DNA of 64,000 nucleotides from Lamellibrachia columna (Eukaryota; Annelida; Polychaeta; Sabellida; Siboglinidae): NCBI GenBank assembly GCA_963662155.1, contig OY759268.1, positions 57,267,469 to 57,331,468 of the forward strand, read 5' to 3'. Shown piece by piece: positions 21,956 to 33,842 of this stretch (position 1 is its first letter; each line of letters starts with the position of its first letter). The notes under the pieces were generated by a model. It saw only the letters and a program-made list of their open reading frames with translations, ran no database searches and was not told where the DNA came from. The position numbers and the translations under genes were made by a program.

Positions 21956-24900
21956 CATGATTTAACAAGATTTCACAAGATTGCCACCCAAGGCAGAGGC
22001 CCAAATGGCAAGTAGACAACCATGTTTTTAAACATGTTCACACAAACCATAGATAATTTGTTCCATTAAGTGGTTGTCCTCTGTGAGAAAGAGTACTTCC
22101 TAATATCCAATGTACACTTACCCTTTACTAATGCTACCCCATGTCCTCTATCTTTCTTGAGTAAGAAAACATATTTCTATCAATATGTTCATACCCATTC
22201 TATATCTTAAGCACATCAATTTGATCTCCTCTGAACCGCCTTGTCTCTAGGGTTGTTAAACCACATTATTCCAGTCGTTCTTCATATAATTATAAGGTCT
22301 CTCATTTCTGGAATCATTTTAGTTGCTCTTCTCTGTGTGCGTTCAAGCATATCTATGTTCTTCTTACGATATGATCTCCAAGCTTGTATCCAGTTGTCTA
22401 AATGAGGCCTAACTATTACTTAATTCAGAGGTATACTTGGCTTGTTATCCTTGTATGTTGTATTTCTCCCAATCAACCCAATAATTGTATTACCCTGTGA
22501 GGCTGCAATACCAAACTGCTCTGAAACTTTCATATCAACGCTCACCATCATTGTTAACCTTTTTTCTTTGTTTCATCTGCACATTTCAGTACGTTGCTTG
22601 TTATATTATCGTCCAAGTCATTGATACATATTAAGAATAATAAAGGTCCTAATACTGATCCCTGTGGTACCCCACTCAAAACTTATTTCCAAATTGAAAC
22701 ATCCCCATCTACTACAACACGCTGTCTTCTGCAATCAGCCGTTGTTCTATTCAGTCGAATATGCCATCCCCTATTCCATGAACTTTTAAGTTAAGTAGTA
22801 ATCTTTGATGTTGCATTTTGTCAAAAGATTTATGATAATCTGTGTATATAATTTATACTGGTGATCCCTCGTCTGGCCACTTAGTGATTTCTTCTAAAAA
22901 AACATAACATATTTGTTAAGCATGACCTCGTTTTTAGGAATCCATGTTGATATGGATTAATAACTTTTTTCTCTTTTAAAATAATGTTATGAATTTGCTT
23001 CTTTCCAATGTACACAAACCACTCCTTCTGTTAATGACAAGTTGAACACTCTTACAAGTGCTACACTAATTTGTTCTATTATTTCCATTAGTAGTTCTGG
23101 ATGAATTCCATCCACTCCAGGTGATTTATTTTCTTTCGTTAACTTTATTTTCTTAGCTACAATTTCTTAAGCTTCAATTAGCTGCCCTAAATAGTCCGAT
23201 TTAGCCTCCTGAAATTTGGTATTTAGAACTGGCAGTGAACTAATATCATCTGTGGAAAACACTGAACTGAAGTATCACTTTAGGTCTTCCGCCATTAAAA
23301 CCTTGTGATATTATATTTCCAGCACTGTCTTCTAGTGGTCCAACCTTGCCTCGTACATTTTGTTTACACCTGATATATGCAAAAAAGCTCTTGCTATCGT
23401 TTTTTTATGCTACATACTAATTTGTGCTCATGGCATCTCTTAGATTGTTTAGTTTAATTTGTTGCTGGAGTAAGTGCTTCTTTTTAATTTGTGTAGTCTT
23501 CATCCTTTCTGGCACGCCTATAAATCGTCCACATAGTTTGCTTGTACGCTTTCTAATGGCTTCTTTTGATAAGTGTTTCTTTCTAGACCGTTTTCCTTGT
23601 TTTTCATAAATTAAAAGTAGAAACTGTTGGTCATCACCCCGTCTACTCTCTTGAGATTTCCATTGTATGTGTCCGTCATTGAAATCTCCCATTATGATAC
23701 ATTTCCCTCTACTCACTTCCTTTATAGCGTTTTGTAATTTTCTGTTTTCCTCTTCGTTTATGTTTGGACTTCGGTAAACTAATCCGTTTGTTAATATCGA
23801 ATTTCCTGTAACTATATTGAGCTAAACAGCTTCCTTGCAATTTGCTTGCCTTTCTAATTTTATTTCGTAAGCCTGAATATAATATTTAATATATAAAATG
23901 ACTCCCCGTCCCCGTCTTCCTATTCGATCTTTTCTAAACATTACATATCCTGTCAGCCATAATTCATCATCTGATATGTCCTTGTTGGCCCATGATTCGA
24001 TTATACAATTATGTGAAGGTTAATATCTTCTACCATACTGTTTAATTCGTTTTTCTTATTTACAAAGTTCCTTGCCTTTAAACACACACACATACATTTA
24101 TACACAGCTTCAGAAATGTGTTCCGCACTGTTTGTTACTGGTTTGTGTGTACTATTGGCCTTTTTAGAGGCACCACTAAGTAACCCCCCCCCAGCGCTTC
24201 TAGTTTAAACAATGCTTGCTACCAAAAATATTTGTTATGCTTCCCATGCCACTTTCGACTGCTGCTGATCATCAGCAAGTTCACCAGCAATAACGGCTTT
24301 CCACTAAGATGAAGCCCATCCCTCATGTACATATCAGCCCTCCCCCAAAAAAAATATCAACACATCCAACTGCCTCTTCCCTACAAATGTGCTGAACGTG
24401 TTAATTGCCATCCTCCGGCAATTCTGATATCCCTGTCCCCTGCTTCCCATTTCCGGTAGAATCCCTGACATAATTATTTGCTCAACCCATATCTGCTTAG
24501 CTCCTTTAACTAACTGCCTGTATTTCCGTCCTCCCTTGCCAGCACCCACAATTGTTTCCACCCTATCTGTGATAGCCTCTATTTTTGCCCCTGGAAAACA
24601 AACCACCACGTCGTCCCCCCTCTCCCATTGCTCAATGAATTGTCAGTGTCCTCCCTCCCCCATTGCTTAATGAACTGTCAGTGTCCCCCCCTCCCCATTG
24701 CTTAATGAACTGTCAGTCTTCCTAACTTTCGAATCCCCCACAAACACCCTCGCTCTACTCCTCACCCCCTCTATCACTATCTCAGAGTAGCTCTTCCGCC
24801 GGATCCCTTCCGTCGCATTCTGTCGCGCAGTTGTGTCAACAGGCAGCATCTTGTCCATCTCCCTCTCACGCATCAACATACCACCTTTCCCTCCCTTCTC

Positions 24901-25094
24901 CTGGCTATTTTGCGCTCCTGGTGCTTTTGCTCCCGTGTCCTTCCCTACTGTCTCCTTCACTCCAGTCTCTTTCGTTCCCGTCTCCTTCGATCCCGTCTCA
25001 TTTTTTCCTGTCTCCTTAGTTCTCATCGTCTTCCGCCTCATCTCGTTTCGTCCATTTTCCTTCTGTCCTGTCTCATTCCGTCCTGTCAACTTAG
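21956..25094 (-). mobile_element. nearly full-length CR1 LINE, decayed
   Basis: Minus orientation. The 3' tail lies at 21956-21985 (tttaacaagattt on plus). ORF2 spans about 24090-22020: endonuclease start LNARNFVNKKNELNSMVE-like (about 24040-24090), then SWANKDISDDELWLTGY, RIGRRGRGVILYIK, and IIMGDFNDGHIQW (about 23670-23710). An RT follows, with VPQGSVLGP-like text near 22660 and a broken catalytic box (LKCADE near 22585). ORF1 remnants lie upstream at about 25090-24300. They have a KETG-rich repetitive linker (25050-24930), RVFVGDSKVRKTD (SGNH block I, about 24740) and SGILPEMGSRGQGYQNCRRM (about 24420-24470). The plus-strand matches at 63.1-63.99 kb confirm the ORF1 identity. Many stops and frame shifts. 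At its 5' end it meets a second CR1 in the opposite direction. Confidence 0.88.
24618..24716. repeat. about 46-bp tandem repeat inside CR1 ORF1
   Basis: Three copies of cccattgcttaatgaactgt-type units with C-rich spacers. They lie in the SGNH region of the ORF1 remnant. Confidence 0.85.
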
Positions 25095-25455
25095 ATCAGA
25101 TTGAAGTTTTTAAGATATTGAATGGGTATGAAAATATTGATAGAAATATGTTTTTCCCAGTCAAGAAGGATAGCAGAACTAGAGGACATGAGGTAAAATT
25201 AGTAAAGGATCAATGTAGATTGGACATCAGGAAGCACTCGTTCTCACAGAGGACAATAAATGAATGGAACAAATTGTCTACAGATTGTGTAACTGCTAGC
25301 AGCGTGAATATGTTTAAAAACAAGGTTGACACATATCTAAGGAGGGCGGGTTATAAGTAGATGAACATTGTTGGACTCTCGATAAGCCAATGGCTTCCTT
25401 GTCCACTTGCCATCTGGGCCTTTGGCTTGGATGGCAAATCTTGTTAAATATTGTA
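25095..25455 (+). mobile_element. CR1 LINE 3' end, young-looking copy
   Basis: Encodes the last about 88 residues of ORF2 (DQIEVFKILNGYENIDRNMF ... RRAGYK, stop at 25358-25360) and the 3' UTR. Nearly identical to 48060-48425. It is 5' truncated exactly where it meets the 5' end of the minus-strand CR1. Confidence 0.95.
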
Positions 25456-25910
25456 TGTTGTAAATACTGAACCAAGAAGCATAGGGATTCATTTTGTTTA
25501 TATACTATGCTACTAAATTTAGTTTATATGTCTGTGAAAGGAATCTAACTCGTATGAGTCACTTTTTGCTTCCCTTGAATCGGGCTCCGATCTCTGTTCA
25601 ACTTCTGTGTAATATTTGTGAACGTGATACCGCTTCAAAGTGGCATAGGGCGAATAAGGTGAAGAATAAACACGGACGTGACGTTTGTGACAGAACTATA
25701 TTTCTAACGCCAACTAGCGTATTAGCTCTATGTTCTATGTTCCATAATTTATGTTCCATCATTTCATTCATATAGTATGTCATTGTACGCTGTATTTTCG
25801 TTTCTGTATGTCGTCGTCGACAAAAATATGTGAAAGCTTATGTTACGTTAATTAAGAGGTTACCTCCATAATTAATACCACGAATCTTGATCTTCATCTT
25901 TCACGCATTT
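25456..25910. other. no gene seen
   Basis: A 93-codon plus frame (25494-25775) shows no domain and is not called. Confidence 0.45.
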
Positions 25911-27948
25911 GGCATGGTCCTCCTCAAACAAGTCTGTACCAGTCCCCCACATCGTTAACCCGGCACTGTGCATTTCCGATCACAGGTGTCTGTTAATAAG
26001 TTTGTATCTGTCCCCCACATTGTTAACCCGGCACTGTGCATTTCCGATCACAGGTGTCTGTTAACAAGTCTGTACCAGTCCCCCACATTGTTAACCCGGC
26101 ACTGTACATTTCCGAACACAGGTGTCTGTTAATAAGTCTGTATCAGTCCCCCACATTGTTAACCCGGCACTGTGCATTTCCGATCACAGGTGTCTGTTGA
26201 TAAGTCTGTACCAGTCCCCACATTGTTAACCCGGCACTGTGCATTTCCGATCACAGGTGTCTGTTAATAAGTCTGTATCAGTCCCCCACATTGTTAACCC
26301 GGCACTGTGCATTTCCGATCACAGGTGTCTGTTAATAAGTCTGTATCAGTCCCCCACATTGTTAACCCGGCACTGTGCATTTCCGATCACAGGTGTCTGT
26401 TAACAAGTCTGTACCAGTCCCCCACATTGTTAACCCGGCACTGTGCATTTCCGAACACAGGTGTCTGTTAATAAGTCTGTATCAGTCCCCCACATTGTTA
26501 ACCCGGCACTGTGCATTTCCGATCACAGGTGTCTGTTAACAAGTCTGTACCAGTCCCCCACATTATTAACCCGGCACTGTGCATTTCCGATCACAGGTGT
26601 CTGTTAACAAGTCTGTATCAGTCCCCCACATTGTTAACCCGGCACTGTGCATTTCCGATCACAGGTGTCTGTTAACAAGTCTGTATCAGTCCCCCACATT
26701 GTTAACCCGGCACAGTGCATTTCCGATCACAGGTGTCTGTTGATAAGTCTGTACCAGTCCCCCACATTGTTAACCCGGCACTGTGCATTTCCGAACACAG
26801 GTGTCTGTTAATAAGTCTGTATCAGTCCCCCACATTGTTAACCCGGCACAGTGCATTTCCGATCACAGGTGTATGTTAATAAGTCTGTATCAGTCCCCCA
26901 CATTGTTAACCCGGCACTGTGCATTTCCGATCACAGGTGTATGTTAATAAGTCTGTATCAGTCCCCCACATTGTTAACCCGGCACTGTGCATTTCCGAAC
27001 ACAGGTGTCTGTTAACAAGTCTGTACCAGTCCCCCACATTGTTAACCAGGCACTGTGCATTTCCGATCACAGGTGTCTGTTAACAAGTCTGTACCAGTCC
27101 CCCACATTGTTAACCCGGCACTGTGCATTTCCGAACACAGGTGTCTGTTAATAAGTCTGTATCAGTCCCCCACATTGTTAACCCGGCACTGTGCATTTCC
27201 GATCACAGGTGTCTGTTAATAAGTCTGTATCAGTCCCCCACATTGTTAACCCGGCACTGTGCATTTCCGATCACAGGTGTCTGTTAACAAGTCTGTACCA
27301 GTCCCCCACATTGTTAACCCGGCACTGTGCATTTCCGAACACAGGTGTCTGTTAATAAGTCTGTATCAGTCCCCCACATTGTTAACCCGGCACAGTGCAT
27401 TTCCGATCACAGGTGTCTGTTGATAAGTCTGTACCAGTCCCCCACATTGTTAACCCGGCACTGTGCATTTCCGAACACAGGTGTCTGTTAATAAGTCTGT
27501 ATCAGTCCCCCACATTGTTAACCCGGCACAGTGCATTTCCGATCACAGGTGTATGTTAATAAGTCTGTATCAGTCCCCCACATTGTTAACCCGGCACTGT
27601 GCATTTCCGAACACAGGTGTCTGTTAATAAGTTTGTATCTGTCCCCCACATTGTTAACCCGGCACTGTGCATTTCCGATCACAGGTGTATGTTAATAAGT
27701 CTGTATCAGTCCCCCACATTGTTAACCCGGCACTGTGCATTTCCGATCACAGGTGTCTGTTAATAAGTCTGTATCAGTCCCCACATTGTTAACCCGGCAC
27801 TGTGCATTTCCGATCACAGGTGTCTGTTAACAAGTCTGTATCAGTCCCCCACATTGTTAACCCGGCACTGTGCATTTCCGATCACAGGAGTCTGTTAACA
27901 AGTCTGTACCAGTCCCCCACATTGTTAACCCGGCACTGTGCATTTCCT
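25911..27948. repeat. 68-bp minisatellite, about 30 copies, with higher-order period
   Basis: Units contain cagtcccccacattgttaac and ccggcactgtgcatttccga. Variant sites are taataag/taacaag/tgataag, gtatc/gtacc, gatcaca/gaacaca, cactgtg/cacagtg and gtctg/gtatg. The rare cacagtg variant occurs at 26711 and 26847, and again at 27391 and 27527. Both offsets are exactly 680 bp, and the variants between them match, so a block of ten units was duplicated. Confidence 0.97.
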
Positions 27949-28142
27949 AACCAGGCTGCTCGACCATCGAGGATTTTTATTCTTTGCCGGTCTCTGCTTC
28001 TCCCCCCCCATTTGTCTCCGTTGTCGTTAGATGTTCTAGTCTTCTTTTTTCATCACGTTGCTTATACGTTCTGCTTGTCCTTTCCTGATTATTTTATTGT
28101 TAGCTGTTCTTGGCGTTTCGTCATTACTTTTCTTCTCTGTGG
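27949..28142. other. no gene seen
   Basis: Flank between two arrays; the 116-codon frame at 27802-28152 mostly reads repeat. Confidence 0.5.
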
Positions 28143-28218
28143 ACGATACTAATACGATACTAATACGATACTAATACGATACTAATACGATACTAATACG
28201 ATACTAATACGATACTAA
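28143..28218. repeat. 11-bp tandem repeat, about 7 copies
   Basis: Unit acgatactaat, perfect copies. Confidence 0.97.
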
Positions 28219-29345
28219 ACATTCGTTGCAAAGCCACATTTATGTTGTTTCTATGTTCTTTTCTAACTACTGTTTAGTTTAGTCATTGACCACGATCCAC
28301 GTCCATATTGACGCTCTCTATATAATAACACCAAATGCAGAACATGTTTGGTTACTTCGAGTAAGAGTTTTGTTGGTTGAAATGCTTTTTATGTTCTGGA
28401 AAGCTGTTTTAACCTGCGATTCACATGCATATATTGCATAGACAAAACATACCTGCTTCACGTTAGCAACACGCTCTTTATTTTAGTTTTATTGAATCTT
28501 ATCTGGTTGCGAAGATATGAGAATAAGTTTCCGAGGTGACCAATCCTAGATTTTATCTTTTTGTTTTCAGATATCCTCAAGGGTGAGAACTCCATACTCA
28601 CCCATCACTATATCCGACGAAAAGGGTTTAGGTCGAAAATTGTTCTTTGGATGCCCGACTAAATCCTACACCCGCCCTTTTATACGTGCATAGTTTAACT
28701 AGCGTGCGTATGTAAGACCATCAAGTTTGTTTACTACAATGATTTCACCCATCGTAGACCAATACATATTAAAACAACAAGTGATGTCGTCGGCGAAATC
28801 AAGCCCAATAAACTGGCGCGTGACAGCGCACTTCACGCTGGTTCTCTCCAGTGACTCACTGGCGGTTATTGTGGGCACCCCACTCTCGGCATGCGACCGG
28901 CGCGGGCGTAGAAGGTAGGGCTAAGCTTACTAAGGTGGTCCTAAGTTATTATCAGCGATTCAAGCAGATGGAGAAATTCGTGTGAGCACGGGCTGGGTCA
29001 ACAACGTACACATTTTTTTTATAGATATGCAGGTGGGCATATAAATGGTGATTTCTGATATCCGCCACTCCTGATTTCTAGTCATTAATAATTAGAACAA
29101 GTATTTTTTTAGGAATTCCTATTTTTTATTATTGTAAGATAATCTCGAATAAACAAACAACAAGGTTTTAACTTCAGGTCAAGCCAAATGTACTGTTTGT
29201 TCTACGCTAACATATTACAGGTGTGCTATATGTTACTACTATGGCACTTAAAATAGCATCTCTGTTTAGGAATTCGTATGGGCACTGAATACGAATTGTC
29301 AACTTTTCCACCAACATGAATATTAAGGTAAGTTTGCGTTATGAA
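28219..29345. other. no gene seen
   Basis: A 63-codon plus frame at 28727-28918 has protein-like composition but no motif and no clear splice signals. Left uncalled. Confidence 0.5.
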
Positions 29346-29905
29346 CATTGTAGAACAACATGACTGTTTGTTGTATCTTGGTGTACGTTGTACGTTGTAA
29401 TTGAATCTCGTAGCGCTGCTATGTACTCAGTGATCGATTCATGCTGCGTCTGTTTGCGCTTCCTGAACGTGTAACGCTCGGCTCTCTTGTTTCTGATGAT
29501 TCTGTATTCGTTTTCCAACTTCAAGTTCGTCTTTTCAAATTCGGTAGCACTTGGCGGGTAGAAGGTTCATTCTTTCAGTTTTGAATAGCGCCGTTGACCC
29601 TCTGTTCCAAGCGAATGTAACAGCAGTGCAGTTTTGCGTTTATCACTGAACTGTTCGCCGTCGATATCTATCATGTACGTGTCCCATTGACGTTTCCACT
29701 CGTGCCACGCAATCGGCGGCGGTCCGGGTTTTTCCAAGAACTTCGCTGGCGCATCGATCAAATTCGCCATGTTCCCGTTTAGTTCGCTTACGTTGCATGC
29801 GTAACTTACATATTTGCGTGTAGTCTGATCCCAGCTGTCTCGTCGCCATAAAATGTTGTATCTTGGTGTACGTTGTACGTTGTAATTGCGAAATTACAAG
29901 AGACG
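29346..29905 (-). pseudogene. Gypsy/Mag-like LTR end, primer-binding region and gag start
   Basis: On the minus strand an LTR-like end (cgtacaccaagatacaaca) is followed by ttttatggcgacgagac (about 29850). The tggcgacgag phrase is typical just after the LTR of Mag-type Gypsy elements. Then comes a gag frame from about 29770: PPPIAWHEWKRQWDTYM, KRKTALLLHSLGTEGQRRY and, after a frame change, LENEYRIIRNKRAERYTF followed by KQTQHESITEYIAALRD. These are capsid-like features of Gypsy gag. The frame ends abruptly at about 29400, where the LTR-like phrase caaggtacac...caaca recurs. So a 34-bp direct repeat (about 29370-29403 and 29854-29887) brackets the gag fragment. No pol is present. Confidence 0.72.
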
Positions 29906-30680
29906 ATGTATAGAACAACATTGTTTAATTCAAGATGTCCGAGCACTTCCACGATCCAAAATAGTAATCCAGCTTCGATCAACGAAACGTGAATTTACAA
30001 TATTGAGAACAGAACACTGTTCGTAATAATTTTAACGCTGTGTAAATATTTGGAAATGTGTGCAACACGTATAAAATCACTTTTCCATAATTCCATTGAA
30101 AATATGTTATTTATTAACAATCAATTGTCTTCATAAATAATAAGAATCATATAACAAAAAATCCTAGCTGTCAACCCCTATGTGGTTCTAAGGCGTGATA
30201 TTTTTTTCCAGTGAGGGTCAAGGGGCTGCAGGCCACGAAATCCCCTAGCACTTGTACCGGAATAAATTGCCAATAATAATCGAATTACTTCTGAACTCAG
30301 TTAATTTCAACAGTAGTAGTCTAACTATTATTTGAAAAACTGTGAAAACACATTTTATTCAAAGAGTAAAGTAAAGTTCATCTTCAACGTGTGCTTACGA
30401 TGTTGAGCTGTTGACCAATCACTGACTGCGGTTCACACGTTATTCAGTAAAAGGTGGATCTTACCGATAAAATTACCAGAGGCATTCCTTTGCGACACTG
30501 ACAAATTAACTATGTGTCATATTTTCGCAAACAGTTAACATTTTGTTTTATTATTTTCAATTCTAAAGAATAAGAAAATATGCGTGAGAGTTCAGACCTT
30601 TGCCGTGAAACCTTGACATTGAATGAAAAACCGTGATTCTCACGGCTTATGCGTGGGAGTTGACAGTTTTGACGACTTAG
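29906..30680. other. no gene seen
   Basis: AT-rich. The phrase tatgcgtg(a/g)gagtt occurs twice (about 30578 and 30649). Confidence 0.5.
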
Positions 30681-30737
30681 CGTTGCAGAGTCGTAACTAG
30701 AAACTGCAACAGATTACAAGAAACAAACGCCTTCCGT

Positions 30738-31019
30738 GTGTTGTTGGTTGAAGCTCGACTCGGTGTGTTCCAATTGTCCGTCGTCTTGGTCGTCGTCGCC
30801 GGGTGCTGTCTTATACGAACGACAAACTCGGCTCCTGAGATCTCGTTCTATGACTGTCTCGTGGATTGCGATGAGAGGCACTCCATGTGTACCCGAAACT
30901 GTGGTGACGACGGTATTGGCTACAACAACAACAGGAGGTGGTGCGTCTCTATCTGCCTCGCAACGAGAGATCGATGTGAACACTCGTGTATGTCGTTTGA
31001 CATATTCGACTACTTGTAG
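30738..31019 (+). CDS. secreted cysteine-rich peptide exon, helical-hairpin-like
   Basis: An open frame of about 93 codons ends at TAG 31017-31019. It starts with a hydrophobic stretch like a signal peptide (GVFQLSVVLVVVAGCCL) followed by a plausible cleavage site near TTNSA. The mature part has eight cysteines in a strictly symmetrical order: C-x3-C-x6-C-x3-C, a 13-residue loop, then C-x3-C-x6-C-x3-C. C-x3-C pairs place cysteines on one face of a helix, so two antiparallel helices linked by disulfides are expected. Disulfide-rich helical hairpins of this kind occur among invertebrate secreted peptides, including some toxins such as the nemertean B-type peptides; role here unknown. There is no ATG: the frame is open back to 30681, and the first possible codon here is GTG. 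So either a short upstream exon supplies the start (acceptor candidates at 30688, 30712 and 30720), or the start was lost. Codon use looks coding (GC at third positions well above its flanks). Confidence 0.6.
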   Translation: MLLVEARLGVFQLSVVLVVVAGCCLIRTTNSAPEISFYDCLVDCDERHSMCTRNCGDDGIGYNNNRRWCVSICLATRDRCEHSCMSFDIFDYL

Positions 31020-31499
31020 CAACGTTCTCACCATGGACACCATCAAGAGGTGTCGCAAGTGGCCTAACTGAATTGTATACATCGGCGATGACACTGGCGT
31101 ATTTAGGGGGGAGGTTTTGGCTAGGCCTCCTTTGGCTTTGGCAGAGTATCAGTTTGGGGATGGTACAACGCGTAGATAAATAACGATAGTAATTAAGCTG
31201 ACAGTGCAGGTGCTACGTACTATTTACACTGGCCACCTCGTAAACCAGAGCGATCAGGCGACAAGTCTACAACTCTTAACCTACATAACATATAGGCGTC
31301 GCACAAAGGGGTTTATGTCTTGAATTTGGCCCTCCTTACTGTGTGAGGGGGAGGCTCTATGTTCTGCCATCGCCCCAGTATGTTCTGCCATCGCCCCAGT
31401 ATGTTCGTATTTCGCCACCTCGTCATATTCAACAACTTACGACTCCTATGCATCATATTACAACGATGCCGATATATAGCACAACTAAAAACAATGCAA
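31020..31499. other. no gene seen
   Basis: A short direct repeat, gttctgccatcgccccagtat, occurs twice at about 31360-31402. Nothing else. Confidence 0.5.
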
Positions 31500-32450
31500 A
31501 TAGTAGGTGAATGGATAATTTGATCGATTTCATAATGCAACATTACTGCACACTGGGGTCGAGAAGAACATTACATCTTGCATTCGTCGACCTCACCAAG
31601 ATCTTTGACTATATCGAGGGTATCTGGGAATGTCTCGAGGTTCACGTCAACTTGATCAAGCCCTTCCATGTTGGCACACAAGCTGTATCCTGCACGTGTA
31701 CGTGCAGGATAGTGTACGTACAGGATAGTGTACGTGCAGGATAGTGTACGTGCGGGATAGTGTACGTGCGGGATAGTGTACGTGCGGGATAGTGTACGTG
31801 CGGGATAGTGTACATGCATGATAGTGTACATACATGATAGTGTACGTGCATGATAGTGTACGTGCAGGATAGTGTACATACATGATAGTGTACGCGCAGG
31901 ATATTGTACGTACATGATAATGTACATGCAGGATAGTGTACGTGCAGCATAGTGTACGTGCAGGATAGTGTACGTGCATGATAGTGTACGTGCAGGATAG
32001 TGTACGTGTAGGATAGTGCTATTGTATGGAGTTGAAATGTGGAGAATGACACGAACAAACGAGAAACGAGAGTTTTTCAAAGACCATGTCTACGAAAAAA
32101 AATCAGATGCACTGATCAATGAAAGTGTCAAATGAAGACCTGTACAACCGCGCTTGTATGTCACCAATGTCAGTAGACATCAATATGGAGATGGGTCGGC
32201 CGCACACTTAGAAAGGAAAATAAACAACAGGAAATAACAACACAAACATAGCATATGGCCCGTGAAGGCGAAAGGAAGAGAGGAAGACCAAGGTCATCAG
32301 GGAGAAGGACTGTGGAAGCAGAGAGAAAACAACTTGGATGGAAGTCTTGGAAGACGCAGAGAATGCAACTAGAGATCGCACAACATGGCTGAAGTTACTG
32401 TGTATACTTATGCACCAGAAGAGGATATAAGTAAGTAAGGACATATTTAA
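31500..32450 (+). mobile_element. LINE fragment (family B): RT palm piece and C-terminal end
   Basis: 31570-31640 encodes an RT palm A-like motif (LHLAFVDLTKIFDYI, where FVDxxKAFD is usual). After the 16-bp array the text resumes with LLYGVEMW (about 32020), a usual phrase of LINE C-termini. REGERKRGRPRSSGRRTVEA and LGWKSWKTQ follow at about 32260-32360. It ends gcaccagaagaggatataagtaag (about 32410-32440). The same ending is found inverted at about 34260-34300, so the two copies belong to one family. The RT core between is missing. Confidence 0.75.
31693..32020. repeat. 16-bp minisatellite, about 20 copies
   Basis: Unit gatagtgtacgtgcag with variants (gtgcgg, tacatg, gcatg). It lies between RT palm and C-terminal sequence of a LINE fragment. 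Minus-strand frames reading HVHYPARTLS-type text are repeat artefacts. Confidence 0.96.
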
Positions 32451-33419
32451 TATTAAATAGTATACCCGTAAACTATCACAATAAAGTACTTAATCAATCA
32501 TGCATCAGTTTCTTAGATCTGAAAAGGGTTACCTTAGAAGGATACACATTTCAATGGGAGAAGTTACATACACACCTGGTACATGCACAAATGGTACATA
32601 CACACCTGGTGCACGAAACGGTTCAAATGGTATATGACGCGCAGGGTTCGAATATTTTAGGAGTTTGGAGATCCAACATTTATATGCCTATTGTTGATAT
32701 GTCTGCCTGTCTTTGTACTAAGCAAATTATTATTATTACTAAAATTTATAAAGCGCCATATGTCTTGTATCAGTCCGTTCAATGGCGCGTACAAAATATA
32801 CACGGAATGATAACAATAATACATATATAATATTATAATTAAAATGTATATTAAAAACAAATTATTCGAATAAGATTAATAAATAAATATAACAAATAAA
32901 TAAATAATTATAATACATAAATAAAATATATGCACATAAAAAGTGTCCTCGTTCACGGTTATATCTCCGTTGAAGTATGCACATCTAAACAGATCAGTTT
33001 TTAGTAAATTCTTAAATTTAAACACTGTATCTGCTTGTCCTATGATAATAATATGATATTATCATAATGCTGTTTTGGCACGTTGCCACATTGGAACAGT
33101 ATTGACGGTGTCGTGATGTCGCACTGTTCCGGACAGGTCGCACATTGGACTTTTCTTCTCATTCCGACCAGTTGTCGAGTAGATGACGTGATAGGGCACA
33201 CACGTACTGTCTCCTGCATCTCTATCGACAGTAATAGACGTGTCTGGGCGGCTGTAGACACTTGAATCAAGTAGCGCAGTGCGTGACAACGATCAGGCTG
33301 ACCCTAACTATTATTATCAATGGCGTAATAAACATCACTCAAGTGGAGAGCGGGGACAAGCCCTTTGTTATTCTAGGTTAGGCGTGTCAATGATATATCT
33401 TGAGGTTTTACAACGATCC
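32451..33419. other. no gene; possible LINE/SINE tail
   Basis: 32735-32800 contains tttataaagcgccatatg, which resembles the 3' end of L2-group elements. 32830-32940 is AT-rich. Several short frames near 33060-33290 have no domain. Confidence 0.4.
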
Positions 33420-33736
33420 ATCTAGTTATCGGCGGAGTCCTTCGGGAAAGCCCTGAAAACATTCCTGTTCCGTCAAGAATATTGTTTGAACAACTGACAT
33501 TTTGAAATGAAATTACCAGTACCTATCTATGATTGTATTGAGCTATTTTGAGTTTTTACGCCCAATTTCAGTTATTTATATATATTTAATCAAGTAACTT
33601 TTAAATTAATTTACTTTAAATAAATGTTAATAGTCCTTAACACACTACCTACCTACCTACCTACATACATACATAGTACATACATACACACATATATACA
33701 TACATACATACATACATACATACATACATACATACA

Positions 33737-33770
<34 letters not shown>

Positions 33771-33842
33771 CATATATACAGGTAAAGCGCATTGAACTTT
33801 TAAAGGACATTGCGCTATATAAAAAGAAAGTTATTGTTATTT
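33420..33842 (+). mobile_element. L2-like LINE 3' end
   Basis: Encodes an L2-type C-terminus (SFGKALKTFLFRQEY, stop at about 33498). An A/T-rich 3' UTR follows, ending aaagcgcattgaac ... attgcgctatataaaaag, a hallmark of L2-group tails. An expanded (ATAC)n tract (33645-33778) lies inside the 3' UTR. Confidence 0.78.
33645..33778. repeat. (CTAC)n(ATAC)n microsatellite
   Basis: About 134 bp of tetranucleotide repeat with a few atat breaks. Confidence 0.97.

Noticed and set aside
30736..31094. Longer overlapping frames at the cysteine-rich locus (111 codons plus, 126 codons minus)
   Set aside because: No signal peptide or motif; the 30738 frame has leader and symmetrical cysteines.
31571..32080. 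Three overlapping minus-strand frames with Tyr/His/Arg-rich repeats
   Set aside because: Artefacts of the 16-bp array, which has no stop in these frames.
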